The notes under the pieces were generated by a model, which searched no databases, had not been told where the DNA came from, and saw only the letters and a program-made list of their open reading frames with translations. This document shows positions 1-11,815 of a DNA stretch of 64,000 bases, one piece after another. Made by a program: the position numbers and the translations under genes. Every line of letters begins with the position of its first letter. The first letter of the stretch is position 1. The DNA is from Euryodendron excelsum (Eukaryota; Streptophyta; Magnoliopsida; Ericales; Pentaphylacaceae): positions 15,961,501 through 16,025,500 of the forward strand of contig CM065392.1 of assembly GCA_033060915.1 (NCBI GenBank). The letters are read 5' to 3'.

Positions 1-674
1 GACAGTCTTTCTTTTGCTTTTATCGATTTCATAGGTGAGCTCAATCTTTGTGTCAAGCGTTTTTAATTTTGTGCCCATCTTTTGTATAGAACTAAGAAGC
101 ATGGACACTGACACAGAAAGGAATACGGACATGGGTATGAACACGAGATACAACAATTTTTAAAAACTAAGGATACAGACACGGCGAAAATACAGTAAAA
201 TTTTTTATACTTATATATTTTATTTGCTATGAATATAAATATAACATCCACAAATCATCAAAAATATATAATAAAAGAATTACTAATTCAACATGGAAAA
301 CACACTCAATCCATAATTTGATCGTCATTTAACATAAAATGTGATGAAAACATGTTTATAATTTAAACTTGCAATGTGTTTCATGTTTGTTTAAGTGATA
401 GATACGTGTCTTTGGCGTGTTCATCGAAAAAGAAATAAATAAAAAATTAAGAACACGCCAATTGATGTGTCCAACACTTGTCTCGGCATGTCTAAGGAGA
501 TGTATGTCCAACATAAATACGACACCCTCTTAGAAGTGTCCGATTCCTAGGTATAGATGTTGTGACCCTTTTGGCACCTTCGATAGAAATATTTTACTTA
601 TTAAAAAGAAGTCATGATTAGTTTTTTTTTCCTTAGAGGAACATTTAGAAAGAGTGAATATGATTATTTTTTAT
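1..674. repeat. Dispersed repeat copy rich in GACAC/GTGTC motifs
   Basis: No gene is seen. From about 97 to 560 the sequence carries many short GACAC, CGGAC and GTGTCC words, starting near GAAGCATGGACACTGACAC and ending near GTGTCCGATTCCTAGG. A related stretch occurs in the opposite orientation at about 26560-27015, where it ends in GTGTCTGTGTCGCGTGTTTG and TGCTTCTC. The two share the order of motifs but are much diverged. This suggests an old dispersed repeat; its class is not clear and the ends are approximate. Confidence 0.4.
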
Positions 675-1539
675 GGATAAATTATAGTAACCTCCCTTAA
701 GGTATCTAACAATAACAGATAGCACCCTTGAGGTTTTTGAAATAATAACGACCTCCCTTGTCAAACTTGTGCCCTTGACAGTGTTAACTGAGACTGAAAA
801 TTTACCTCTTTAACCACAGTTGACTAAAAACATTTTGTTACAAAAGTCAAATAAATTTAAAAGACCAAAATGTCCCTCACATTTTTTAATATCTCTTCCC
901 CTTTTTTTCTCAATCTATAACACACAAAACACCACCACCATAGCCACTAAGAAAACCACTTCACCGACCACTAGCCTCTCTCTTTGTCTCTCTCTCTCTC
1001 TCTCTCACAAACACTAACTCTTACCACCATAACCTTATCGAACCACCACCAACATCTTTACAATTGTGTGTGTACTTTGTGTATGGACCAACCACCACCA
1101 CAAATTGATCAACACCACCACACTAGCCCGTCACCCTTTTGGACAAACCCACACAATCCATTTTCTCACTCTATAATTCGATTAAAGCGTCCCTTCGATT
1201 TGGAACACAAAATCAAACGAGAGATTTCTCTCTGTTTCTCTCTCAAAACATATACATATATATATATATATATATGTGTGTGTATGTATATATATTTGTG
1301 TGCTTGCAAAAACGCCTGGGTTTTCAAGATATATTGGGAATACTTGTGATATTTTCATTGTGCTTAACAGTTATAAGAGTGGGGAGTGGGATTGACTGGG
1401 TGGTGGCTTTTTCTAGTTGTTGAGATTTTGATAAAAATTACTACAACACCATTCAATATTGCAAACCACCATTTTTGCATTTAAAAAGTATAAAGAAGTT
1501 ACCTTTTGCCAAAGACATCATCAACTGGTTTTGTCCCTT

Positions 1540-1905
1540 CCTCAGCCGAATCTACCCCCCTCCTCCTCCACCTCTCTTTATCTTGAATGCATCACACATA
1601 TCTATACATGTATATATATATACATATGCATTATATATGAACAACACAATTATGTATTATTATCATCAAACCCATTTTGCTGGAAATATATCACACAAAT
1701 GTACATCCATGGATATGACCATCAAACCCTCCCTCAGCCAAATCAACCCCCCTCCTCCTCCACCTCTCTTTATCTTGAATGCATCACACATATCTATACA
1801 TGTATTATATATGAACAACACATTTATGTATTATTATCATCAAACCCATTTTACTGGAAATCTATCACACAAACGTACATACATGGATATGACCATCAAA
1901 TCCAA
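1540..1905. repeat. Tandem duplication, ~190-bp unit, inside the 675-2842 element
   Basis: Two adjacent copies begin at about 1540 and 1732, each starting CTCAGCC(G/A)AATC followed by a C/T-rich stretch. Both contain TATCTTGAATGCATCACAC and end with GGATATGACCATCAAA. The copies are about 95% alike. They differ mainly by loss of a TA/CA microsatellite segment in the second copy (spacing 192 at the start, 174 at the end). Confidence 0.85.
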
Positions 1906-2085
1906 TTTGCTATAAATTGCGCCCAAACAATTGTGCAATCCTTAATTTTTGTTCGATTGATGGCCCGACCATGCTTGTCCTTGCGTTTTCGGTAGTAGAA
2001 TTCCCAGCCAATCCTTTGCAGGTGATGATGATTTGGGTTGTGCATATAATTTATGTATGTGTGCGTATGTATTTATGCATATATT

Positions 2086-2099
2086 TGTGTGTGTGTGTG

Positions 2100-2168
<69 letters not shown>
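2086..2168. repeat. Compound (GT)n-(GA)n microsatellite
   Basis: An interrupted GT run passes directly into a GA run. ORFs reading across it encode only dipeptide repeats and are not genes. Confidence 0.95.
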
Positions 2169-2842
2169 ATTTTGTGAAGACCCCTCCCGATTCTATCCAT
2201 CCATTTTACATGTGTGTAGGATTGAACCTATCAGTACAAGATTATACCATGATGTTCATATGGACTAGATGCCAAATAATTGCGAGTGAAGAATTTCTAG
2301 GATTGTTCATAGGATAGACCTTAATGGGTTTGTCGAGTAGTTCAATTTAGAAAGCTTGTTTCCATTTTCAAGAAAAGCCAAAGGACAAACATATATGTGA
2401 TGCTATATTCAGTCGTCTTTTTATAGTTAGAGCATCTAAATTGCTGATAATATGAGTTAGTTCACTATGGTTTGACTGTGTTAACTCAGTTTACTTTGTG
2501 TAGAGTCAAAGTGTTTTGAGCTAACTCAACTAATTATTATGTGGTTGGGTGATGCAAGTTTGTAAAGGCAAAAGGGCAAATTGGTCTATTCATTACTTGT
2601 ATAATGAGGCCACTTTTGCCTTTTCATTTTTTTAGAGGAACTACACATATCTCAAGAGGGTAAAATTGGAAATCAATCACAAAATTATGCTGACATCATG
2701 CTTTTTCATCAATTGCATTGACGGTGGCTTAACGGCTGGGTTACCTTGTAGTTGACAATTAATGCAGTGCGGTACTGTATGTCATTTCAGAAACCAGAGG
2801 GTTATTGTCTGTAATTGTCAAGGAGGTTACTATAAATTACCC

Positions 2843-5588
2843 TTTTTTTTTTATCACTTTTCCCCCTTTTTTTGAAAGGGGGGAGGGGGTATGGAATATT
2901 CGTACATTAACAAAGAAACTCTTGTATAGAAGGAATATGGAAAATACTAACGTTGGGAATTGAACCCTTGGGTTTGAAAAATTGAAGGCTATCTCAGTTT
3001 GATTTTGAACTAGAACAGTTTCAATTCCAATTCAGAGGGTTAGATTCCATGGTACAAAACACACTAATAGAATCTAAGATGAAAAGATTTGAGTGTTTGT
3101 GTTGCTTTTTAGAAAAATATACAATACTGGAGGGGAGGTATGGGGCATTCACATAAAGGGTCATTTCAAAATGCATCTCCTCCCCACCCCACCCTCTCCC
3201 CAAGAAAAAAACAAAAAACAAAAAAAAGCCCCTGTTGACTAATAAAGCTTTATTAAGCTTTATTAAGCTTTATTAGGACACTATGCAATCCATGTACAGC
3301 ACACAAGGAGGCAGTATTAGCATTCTAGTATCTAGTATGACAAAAAGCCAAATAGGTGACAAAAGGGTGTCTGAAGTAAATAGAATACGAGCCGTTGCAT
3401 TTGCTGAATAAAGCTATGTCTAGACAAGCATTAGATGTGAGCCCATTGTTGCCAATATGGGAAACTAAAGCGGGAAGCATTACAGGAAACAAAAACGTGA
3501 AACGTGACCCAAAAATATTATGAGAAACAGGCAACACTAGATGATATCAAATTAAATAGGATATTTTTAAGAAAATTTAATAAGAACCTTAAAAGTAACA
3601 ATATAATTAATTAGAATACTTTTATGACCAATTAAAAACTACTAATGCTACACATCTACGGAATCTTGTTAGAACAATTACACATTATTAACAAAAAATA
3701 TGATTTAGGAGTATGAAAATATTAGAAATTATGAGAAGCACGTTTCTAGAGAGTTTTCATAACATTTTTTAAGAGTTTCTGACAAGTTTCTTTAAATTAT
3801 GTTTGAATTTCTAAAACATTTCCTAAAAAGATTATCTTAAAATTTTCTAAAAGTTTCGTCTCCATTTTGTAAACAAGTTATTGGGGAAGCGAGTTTCCCC
3901 TCCTGAGGAGAGTTTTCTAGTAACTATGTGTGAGCCATTTTTTCAACTATGCTGGCTCCATGGGAGAATTCGTGAAGAATTCAGACTATTGGACAGAGTT
4001 TGAATTGGTCAAAATTCAAATTAAATAAATTGGCCAAAAAGTAAAAACTAAATGGCTAAAATTCATAAATTTCCATCAAAAAATTAAAAATTCAGGTTTT
4101 CCAAATTCGGCCATAAAGTTGAAAATTTGGAAAATTTCTATCCAGACAAGTTCATCAAATTGGATGAAAATTCACATTTTTTAACCATAGGTGAGGCATC
4201 TATTAAATAAAAGAGGCATTAGCAATGAAGCAGAATGATCAGCATTGCAAAAATAGCATCAGAAAAACTTAAAGCTAAAAAAAATTATAGAGCTCTAAAA
4301 AACCATTAGTCTCACTAAGTGAAACATAGAAGTTAGAAAGGCCACAGACTTGGCTCACCTAAGCATTTCCTTGTACAGTAGAAACAATAATTTTTATTTT
4401 TGTGCTAGAAACAATACTTTTTGTATGTATGGCAAATAATTCCAAAAATAACTCCACCCAAATCATGAAATAGAGAGCTTCTAATTTTCCTTTTTTGCAT
4501 GCAGAGACTATTTTAATTTAATTTTTTCATTTTCAAAGAAGTAGTTCATGTAAGTACATAAGTTTATTAATCCAATGAAACTAGCAAAGAAACATAAAAC
4601 AAGTATATTTACCAATGATATCTCAGAGGCTAAGACCGGGGAAAAGGGAATGATCATAACTGATATTATTCCAATTCTCAGTAGTCTATTCCACTTTAAA
4701 ATTCCACCGAATTACACCTAAACATTGGTAAAAGGAATATCTTCACCCATCACAAAATTTAAAAAATAAAGTGAACTACGGAAAAATCACAGCAACACCT
4801 ACTGGCAAAATAATCAATTGAGTTCTATATCCCCTATCTAAAAAATTTGAGTACTATATCCAGTTAGAATAGAGCGCCTGACTGAGAAGAGAGAGAAATA
4901 GAGAAAATTTAGGGTTTAGAAAGAGAGAAATTACCTTCCATCACGAAGAGACGAGGAATTGAGTAACTTCAGATCTTCGACCCAGAAAAGACATACCACC
5001 TGGTGGTCTGGCAATCGATCGCTCAGCACAAAGTCTCCGATGAGTGAGAAAAAACCCGACTCTGTCTCGACAATAAGACTCTACACACTGGCTCCTTATG
5101 ACACAATATTTTAATATTTTTTTTTTATTTTTCTTTCAAATAAGATATATACATACACACAAAAGCACATTAACCACACGGGGGACACACAACGAAAAAT
5201 TATTCAGTGTACGAATAGTTATGCCTATGAAACTTTGTTACGTTTTATTTATTGTATTAAAAAATTTTTATTAATTATAAATTTATATTGTGACATAATA
5301 AATAACTAGGGTGAGACTGTTTTTTTTTGAAATGCAGACAGGAGATAACATACAAAACACCAATCAATTCTTCTAAACTTTTGTTTTAATTTTGGTTTTA
5401 TTTTGTTGGGTTAATTAAATTTTCACCTTTCAACTATGACATAACATAATTTTACCTCTTTCAACTAAAGAACGTGACAAATGTTCCCCTAATTTTTCAA
5501 AATTCCAAATGCATGAGACAATAATGATTAACTGACACTTTTGAGTAACAAATTTACCTTTTAATTTTGTGTTTTTTATTTACATTCA
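2843..5588. other. Intergenic stretch, no gene recognised
   Basis: This 2.7-kb tract is AT-rich and has only short random ORFs. It includes a triplicated short motif at about 3242-3276 (AAGCTTTATT repeated three times). The only gene-like piece is the possible first exon on the minus strand near 4934-5090, listed separately. Confidence 0.5.
4930..5095 (-). pseudogene. Possible orphan first exon (5' UTR-like) on the minus strand
   Basis: Read on the minus strand this is less AT-rich than its surroundings and ends in GTGATGGAAG followed by GTAATTTCTCTC. That has the shape of a start codon, a few coding bases and a splice donor leading into a pyrimidine-rich intron with AAACCCTAAA. I could not find downstream coding exons at lower coordinates. 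It may be a remnant of a host gene cut off by rearrangement, or a chance pattern. Confidence is low. Confidence 0.2.
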
Positions 5589-5775
5589 GATTGAAATCCT
5601 CTCCATTACAATCAATTTTAGGTTGACATTTCATTAAAATGAACAAATGAATCAGGTGAAACTATCTCACTTGTGGTTTTAAAATTTGTGCAAAACTACG
5701 TTGTTTTATAAAATGAATAAAATCATTCAATGGAGATTTAATATTTAGTTTTCAAACTTAACAGACGGTTGCTTC
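5589..5775. repeat. Left arm of an ancestral inverted repeat
   Basis: The reverse complement of this stretch (starting AAGCAACC, then TTAAGTTTGAAAACTAAAT) matches 24832-25018 over about 187 bases. Shared blocks include GTAGTTTTGCA and TGTCAACCTAA. Before the solo LTR at 6141-24831 landed, the two arms were separated by only about 360 bases. They probably formed a small foldback or MITE-like element, or the end of a larger DNA transposon. Confidence 0.65.
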
Positions 5776-6135
5776 CGTCTAACTAGGGTTTCTCCGAAAT
5801 ATCAAGTGCAACGGCGACGACATTCTCTTTGTATCTCTCTGAGCTAGGAAACTAAAGTGGGTTTTGCTACTGGCTACAATTGATAGGTTTTTGTTACACA
5901 TCCTGCAATTGATGGGTTTCGCTGAAAGGTATTCTAGTCTTTCCATTTTTTTGCTACACAGCATGCAATTGATGGATTTCGCTACAGAGCCAGCAACTAA
6001 AAAATATGAGGAAAAAAAATAGATAGATTAGGATACGCATATACATACTCTTACCTTTGATTCTTAAACCCAGGAAGAAGAATCGTCAGTCCATCCACTT
6101 CGGTTTCCTAGCTACGATAGACACATAGGGGATGT
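5776..6135. other. Spacer between the ancestral inverted-repeat arms
   Basis: No gene is recognised. The stretch contains AACTAGGGTTTCTCCG and other words typical of plant 5' leaders. It also has three similar motifs with GCAATTGATGG or CAATTGATAGG (about 5878-5975). It is the loop of the ancestral inverted repeat. Confidence 0.4.
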
Positions 6136-6140
6136 AAGCA

Positions 6141-8255
6141 TGTCACAATCCTAAACCCACTCTATGCGAAGTTGTTTCACCACCTGTCGATAGCTAATAT
6201 CCCAAAAGCTACCAGAGGCCTCAAACTCATAATGAATAAAAGTGCAATTGAATAATTTATTTAAATACTATAGCAGAAGCATACATAATTCAAGAGACCT
6301 AGAATCTGTGAAGTCATTGGATAATAGAGCTGTGTTTAAGTCCATCCCAATCTAAACCCACTTACAAAATGATTAAACATGATGAGAAGTTCAATACCCA
6401 AAATTATACATGTAACACGATCTTCTGGCCTTAAAACAATTTGAGCCAATATTACATATAAACACTACATCAAAAGATACATCAAGGCATCAACCACGCT
6501 CCATGTAATAAAGGATTACACCAAATATTTAAACGATATTCCATGCATCTAAGTTTCAAGCATTACAAATGCTAACAGAACAAAAGTCTTATATTTACAA
6601 TACAAGTCGGGGGCTTCTATGGCATTATGGCTCCTTAAGTCTCCACTTGAACTCAATGACCTAAAAAAAATGTTAAAGAATTTCTTAAGTTCACAGTCCA
6701 ATGAATAACTTAACAGCCGGCGAGGTTTTACTATGGATACCGTTTTCTAAAGGAATAAGAATGCCATAAAGAGCACTTGCATGTCCAAAGTACATTTGAA
6801 GTAGTTAGTAATCTAAAAAAGATAAGATAAAACATGTTTTTCAAATATTGCATTTTCATAAGCATAACATATATTATATTTCACATGTCATCTCAGATGG
6901 AATAGAAACAACCACAGACATATCTGTGTCGACTCGGATGTGAAACATACATACCACTTTCATGGTATGAAAATGTTACCCTTTGGCAACGTGGAGATTT
7001 GTCTCATGTAGGTATACAGATCGAGTTTATATTATAGTCTCACTCACACGGGATCCTGAGATAGGCATATATCAGGAAATACTCATTTTACTTTAAGATA
7101 ACTTGTAACAAAACCTTTCAATATCCATGGTACTCATAGCATACTTTTGGTTAGATTTAACATATGAAACATAATTATGAATAGTCATTCTAAAATGATC
7201 ATTTCATAAAAATATGTTTGTTACGAGAATCAATTTAGAAATACAACTCCAGAAGTCAAGTCACTCACCTTGAGTTCTAAACACTTTAAGGTAATTCTAT
7301 AGTCCTAGTTTAAATAACCCTCAAGCCTGTAAACATTAAATAATCATACACAATTAAGGCAAGCACAAAGAATACATGAACATATAAACATTTAAGAACA
7401 ACTTAAGGTTCTCATTAATGGGTTCTAAAATAATGCAAAAGTAATTTAAAATGAAGAATTTTTGATGTTATAACTAAAGTGTGGGCTCCCAGGCCAAGAG
7501 TCAACACTTGAGTAAAGGTGTTAACCCTTGGACAAAAGGTCAGCTCCTGAAATTAAGGAGTTAACTCTTTTTCATAGAATGTAAGTTTAAACACTCAGGA
7601 ATGTTAATCTGTCCACCCTTTTCCACAGAGAACTCAAATCCAAGTTCTAGGTTTAGATGAGTCTACTCGTAAAACACAAGGGTTGATCCCTACACACATA
7701 AAGTAGTTCAGGATAGAAACAAAGTGTCAAGTTCAAACAGCCATAACTCATTCATTTTAACTTCGATTTTGGTCCATAAAGTAGCAATAAAAAGGAACAA
7801 GAGTTTATTTTTCAATGGTGTTAGTCTCATAGCAAAATTCCAAGTATTGAGAGACTTATGTCCAGAAAACTAGGGATTGGTCACATAAAGATAAGCAATT
7901 CAATTCATCATCAATATGCAAAGTGTTTGGAGCTTAATATTAAAAACACATAATCAAAGGTGTTTGAAGGTCTTAAAACAACATTGAATCAAAGGGTTTA
8001 AGAATCTCAAATTCATTCTTAAGGTAATCAAGTGAAAATATTGATTCATCATCTCATTATTTGGGATTTCATATTCTAGTGCTCAAATGTCTAATTCTTG
8101 GTACATGCAAGGGTCATAGTCATTGTGCAAGACAAATAGCTACATGAATGCAAGCATAGAAGTCAAATCTTTACCTTATTCCAGGTTTTGGATGGATTTC
8201 TCCTGATTTTCCATAGCTTTCCCTTCACTTTCTATTGAGCCATACACCGCAGCTT
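6141..8255 (-). mobile_element. Solo LTR, 3' portion (outermost level of the nest)
   Basis: This is the first part of a minus-strand solo LTR interrupted by the element at 8256-24198; the rest is at 24199-24831. On the plus strand the LTR begins TGTCACAATCC here and ends GAGGTGTTACA at 24831. Read on its own strand it therefore starts TGTAACACCTC and ends GGATTGTGACA. The five bases AAGCA lie directly outside both ends (6136-6140 and 24832-24836), a perfect target duplication. Without its insert the LTR is about 2.74 kb. No coding or internal domain is left, so it arose by LTR-LTR recombination. The TGTAACACC start and the general look suggest Ty3/gypsy, which is an inference. Confidence 0.85.
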
Positions 8256-8829
8256 TGTTGACTCCATACCTTAATTTTGATGATTACAAAACATGTGTTA
8301 GTCATCTAATGGTCCTATTTAGTGTGCAGATTATATTTCATCTCTAATCTCAATAAGATTATGACTTGAAGCTTGTCACATTGGAAGATATTGAAAGAGT
8401 TGTGTATGCAAGTATACTAAGTATTGTTGGAAATTTGAAGAGATGGACTTGAAAAAGAGATTGGAATAAATGAAAAGAAGATCGGCATCAATTGAAAGAA
8501 GATTGGCAACAATTGAAAGAAGATTGGTATAAATGAAAAGTAGATCGACATCAATTGAAGAGAAGATATTTCAAGACCTGGAAGCTTTTTTGAATATTTT
8601 GGTGAAGTCTTGGATTAATGGAAGAAGTGATGTTGATTGAAGAACCTTGCAAGTAATCAAAGTGGATTGATTTCATCTCAAGAGATTGAAGGTGTTCTTA
8701 AAGATCAACAAGCTTTAGAGAAGTCATTTCAAGCTTTGGAAGCCTCATTTGGATGATCCTTGAAGAGCTTGAAGACTTTAGAGAAGTTTGAAGAAATTTT
8801 GCAAAAGTTGAAGGTTTGAGCTAAAAAAA

Positions 8830-9310
8830 GTTGACTTGTGGATCTCAGGAATCGACACATTAAGACAGATGCCATGGACCAGAGTCTGCCAGAAAAGGAG
8901 TCGATCCTTCAGTTTAGGAGTCGACACATTAGTCTAGAATGCAAAGTCTTGAAGAAGATCCAAAAAGGGTTGACTCCTCATTTCTCAAAGGTTGACACCT
9001 TTGGATACAGCCTTCATGAAGTTTGATCAAAAGCTAAAAGAGTTGACCCCTCATTCTTCAGGAGTCAACATATTCAAACAGAGCCCTAATAAAGTTTGGA
9101 CAAAAGCTAAAAGAGTCGACTCCTCATTCTTCAATAGTTGACACATTTGGATAAAGCCTTGGTGAAGTCAGACAAAACTCTAAAAGAGTCAACCCTTATT
9201 TCTTTGGAGTCGATATATTGGGATAAAGAGCTAAGGAAGATAAAAATAGAACAAAAGGGTCAACCCCTTCAGAAAAAGAGTCGACTCGTGGACTGTAACA
9301 GCTAGTTTTT
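8830..9310 (+). repeat. ~72-bp tandem array with GTCGAC core in the 5' LTR
   Basis: GTTGAC, GTCGAC or GTCAAC words mark unit starts at 8830, 8900, 8969, 9042, 9115, 9188 and 9259, so the period is 69-73 bp. Each unit also has a second such word in the opposite sense about 25 bases on (for example AGGAGTCGACACATT). The matching array in the 3' LTR lies at about 23028-23500. Variation between GTCGAC, GTTGAC and GTCAAC is what loss of methylated CpG would give. Confidence 0.88.
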
Positions 9311-9384
9311 GAAACGGTCTCTCAGCTTGATCTCACATTACATGCACTCCCAACCACTACCAACGGCTAGAATCAATTCAAGGT

Positions 9385-9392
9385 TATATATA
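9385..9392 (+). promoter_or_regulatory. TATA box of the Sirevirus 5' LTR
   Basis: TATATATA in GGTTATATATACAAGATCCCC is conserved in the 3' LTR at 23590-23597. This is the usual U3 position for a plant LTR core promoter. Activity is inferred only from the motif and its conservation. Confidence 0.45.
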
Positions 9393-9990
9393 CAAGATCC
9401 CCATAGCATATATACATAAGAATCTGAGGAATTAAGTGATATACAATAGATTGAAAGCTAATTCTCTGTACCGAATTGCAACATTCTCTTTGTTGGGGTA
9501 TTCTTTGCACTTCCACTTGCTTATACACTCTTTGAGAGAGTTACCCATTGTATACTCTTTATATATTTCTCTTGAGAGGGTTTGTAAACCAATGAGTTTG
9601 AGTGTTCTTGTTAAAAACACTTGTAAGTTTGAGTGAAGTTTTGACAAAATTACTTAAAGGGTTTGAGAGTTTGGAAATAGCTCTTGTAAGAAGTGAGTTG
9701 GGCAATTGGCAATTAGCACTTGCTATGTAAAGGACTTTTGCATAGTAGAAGAGTTTTTAAGGGGGTCTTGAAAGTGAGGACGTAGGTCACACGTTGTGAC
9801 TGAACCTCAATAAATCTGGTGTTTATTTTTTTGCTCTATTTTCATTCTAGCATCTCATTACTTGTTTACATTGCACTTACACTATTTGATTTACAGTTCT
9901 TTTGGGTTAAAGCTTTTATATTGCATTATTATGTGAATAATTTAGAAAACCCAATTCAACCCCTCTTGGGTTGCATATTTGGGCCAACAA

Positions 9991-10003
9991 TTGGTCTTAG
10001 AGC
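9991..10003 (+). other. Primer-binding site of the Sirevirus element
   Basis: TTGGTCTTAGAGC follows the LTR end after one base. It resembles the plant copia consensus TGGTATCAGAGC, which pairs with the 3' end of initiator tRNA-Met and primes reverse transcription. Three bases differ from the consensus. Confidence 0.75.
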
Positions 10004-10067
10004 TAGTACTTTACATTTAAAGGCTTAACATCCTTAGAGTTGATCCACAATAATCATATTTGGAAGC

Positions 10068-11640
10068 TCTCTAGGTGAGGATCAATTCACAAATAGATCT
10101 CCTATATTCAATGGGACTAATTATAATTATTGAAAGAATATAATGAGAATATATATTCAGTCTGTTGATTATGAATTATAGAGAATCATTGTGAATGGTC
10201 CTAAGATTCCTACCAAGACCATTGAAGTAGTAGAAATCCCCAAAACTGAAAGTGAGTGGGATAAGAATAACTTGAGACTTTTGCAGTCCAATGCCAAGGC
10301 AATAAACATTTTATATTGTGTTTTAGATCCAAATGAATTCAATAGAATATCAACTTGTGAATCAGCTAAAGAAATTTGGGATAGACTTGAGGTAACTCAT
10401 GAAAGGACCAATCAAGTCACAGAGTCTAAAATTAACATTCTTATGCACAACTATGAACTATGTAGAATGAAATCTGATGACCATTACTGAAATGTTCACT
10501 ACTGACATTGTTAATTACTTAAAATCTCTTGGTAAAGTTTATTCTAATAATGAATAGGTGGAAAAGATCCTTAGATCTTTGCCTAAGATAAGGAAGCCAG
10601 GTGATAACTATACATGAAGCCAAAGATCTCAACATCTTTTCGCCTGAGGAATTGCTTGGTTCACTCCTCATGAGCTGACCCAAAAGTAAAATGCTCAAGA
10701 GGAGGAAGATAAAAGAAAAAAATCTATTACATTCAAATCCAACATATAAGAGAATGAATCTGAAAGTGAAGATGATGATGAGGAAGATCTTGCCCTCATT
10801 ATAAGAAAATTCAAAAGATTCATGAGGAGAAAATGGAAAGGTGGAACGAAGTTTGAATCAAAGAATAAATCCAGCAACAAGGACTCAACTATCATATGCT
10901 TTGAATGCAAAAAGTCGGGACACATGAAAGCTAAATGTCCTATGCTAAAAAAGAAGGGAAAGAAAGGTAAAGGAAAAAGGGTTCTAACTGCCACATGGAG
11001 TGAAGAAAAAAGTTCTAGCTCAGATGAAGATGTTAAACCTTAAGAAGTTGTAAACCTGTGTCTCTTGGCACAAGAAGATGAATATGAGGTATCATCATCT
11101 AAACCATCTAGTTTTTCATTTGATGAGTTACAAGATGCTTTTGAGGATCTTCTTGCTGAATTTAAAAAGATTGGCATTAAAAACACACTTCTCAAAAAGA
11201 TGGTATCCACTTTTACTAAGGAATGTGAAGATTTATAAAATGCCAATGAGCTTGTGAAAAAGGAGAATTCAATTTTGAGAGAAAAAGTAAAAAATTTAGA
11301 AAAATTTCTTGCAAAGTGTATTGATGGGAAGGAAAAATTAGATGCCATGTTTGGAAAACAAAATTGCTCATTAGACAAAGCAGGCATCAGATATAACCCT
11401 TTTAAGAAGAGAGAGCTTTCTAAAGATAGATTTGAAACACCTGTAAGAAAAACTCAGATTACCTATTTTTACTGCTAAAAGAAAGGCCATCTTGCTAGCT
11501 AATGCTATATTATACAAAAATCTCAAGCTACCGAGAAGGCTTGGGCTTTAAAAGGACCATTGAAGACTAACCCTCAAGGACCCAAGCTAATTTGGTAACC
11601 AAAGGTCAAATGTTGAGTTATTCATTTTATAGGTATGTCT
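10068..11640 (+). pseudogene. gag: Degenerate gag of the Sirevirus element
   Basis: This is the capsid-nucleocapsid region of a Ty1/copia element, broken by several stops and frameshifts. An early block (10191-10487) reads as the copia gag domain, including the segment AKEIWDRLEVTHE. A C-terminal block at 10822-11040 has a basic stretch and an intact CCHC zinc knuckle (CFECKKSGHMKAKC, Cys-X2-Cys-X4-His-X4-Cys) that would bind RNA. A third block at 11254-11478 is lysine-rich with coiled-coil character. Gag would form the particle that packages the RNA. The extended region after the knuckle is usual for Sireviruses. Confidence 0.82.
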
Positions 11641-11649
11641 TCAAGCAAA

Positions 11650-11815
11650 ATCCAAGAAGGATCATTGGTACTTGGATAGTGGATGCTCAAGACACATGAC
11701 TGGTGATGAAACTCAATTTACATGTCTCACACCAAAATATGGAAGCCTAGTTACTTTTGGAGACAATAGCAAATGCAAGATCATTGGTATAAGTAGTATT
11801 ATAATGATGTAGATG
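11650..11815 (+). pseudogene. pol: Protease remnant of the Sirevirus pol
   Basis: The copia aspartic protease signature is legible as WYLDSGCSRHMTGDE, with the catalytic Asp-Ser-Gly. It is followed by a short block ending at about 11800. The protease would cleave Gag-Pol. The reading then breaks off. Where the GAG-pre-integrase and integrase domains should follow, sequence jumps to the linker before reverse transcriptase, so integrase is missing. Confidence 0.8.

Larger units (their letters stand above)
675..2842. mobile_element. 2.2-kb DNA-transposon-like element with terminal inverted repeats
   Basis: The left end (GGATAAATTATAG then TAACCTCCCTTAAGG) is matched in reverse complement by the right end (GGGTAATTTATAG then TAACCTCC). 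The similarity continues inward through a diverged block of about 60 bases. The 13 outermost bases agree at 11 positions. Both flanks are T-rich (a run ending in TTTTTTAT on the left, ten Ts then AT on the right), so a clean target duplication cannot be read. The interior has no transposase and no long ORF, only microsatellites and an internal duplication. It looks like a non-autonomous, perhaps Mutator-like element; the superfamily is an inference. Confidence 0.55.
8256..9989 (+). mobile_element. 5' LTR of the Sirevirus-type copia element
   Basis: This 1,734-bp LTR starts TGTTGACTCC and ends GGGCCAACA. The same sequence recurs at 18038-24198, where it is split by another insertion. It carries a 69-73-bp tandem array with a GTCGAC-like core (about 8830-9300) and a TATATATA box at 9385-9392. 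The flanks of the whole element are AGCTT (8251-8255) and GGCTC (24199-24203). These agree at three of five positions and may be a decayed target duplication. Confidence 0.93.

Noticed and set aside
984..1423. ORFs of 94-121 codons around the (CT)n and (TA)n repeats
   Set aside because: They are made of Ser/Leu and Tyr/Ile repeats translated from microsatellites, overlap in two frames, and have no gene-like features.
1459..1995. A 178-codon ORF and a 146-codon ORF in another frame
   Set aside because: Both are open only because of the 190-bp tandem duplication. Each shows the same peptide twice, and neither has a recognisable domain.
9432..10028. Paired ORFs on both strands in the 5' LTR, with copies at 23637-24220
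   Set aside because: They lie within the LTR sequence and are repeated only because the LTR is. They differ between the two copies without coding-type substitution patterns.
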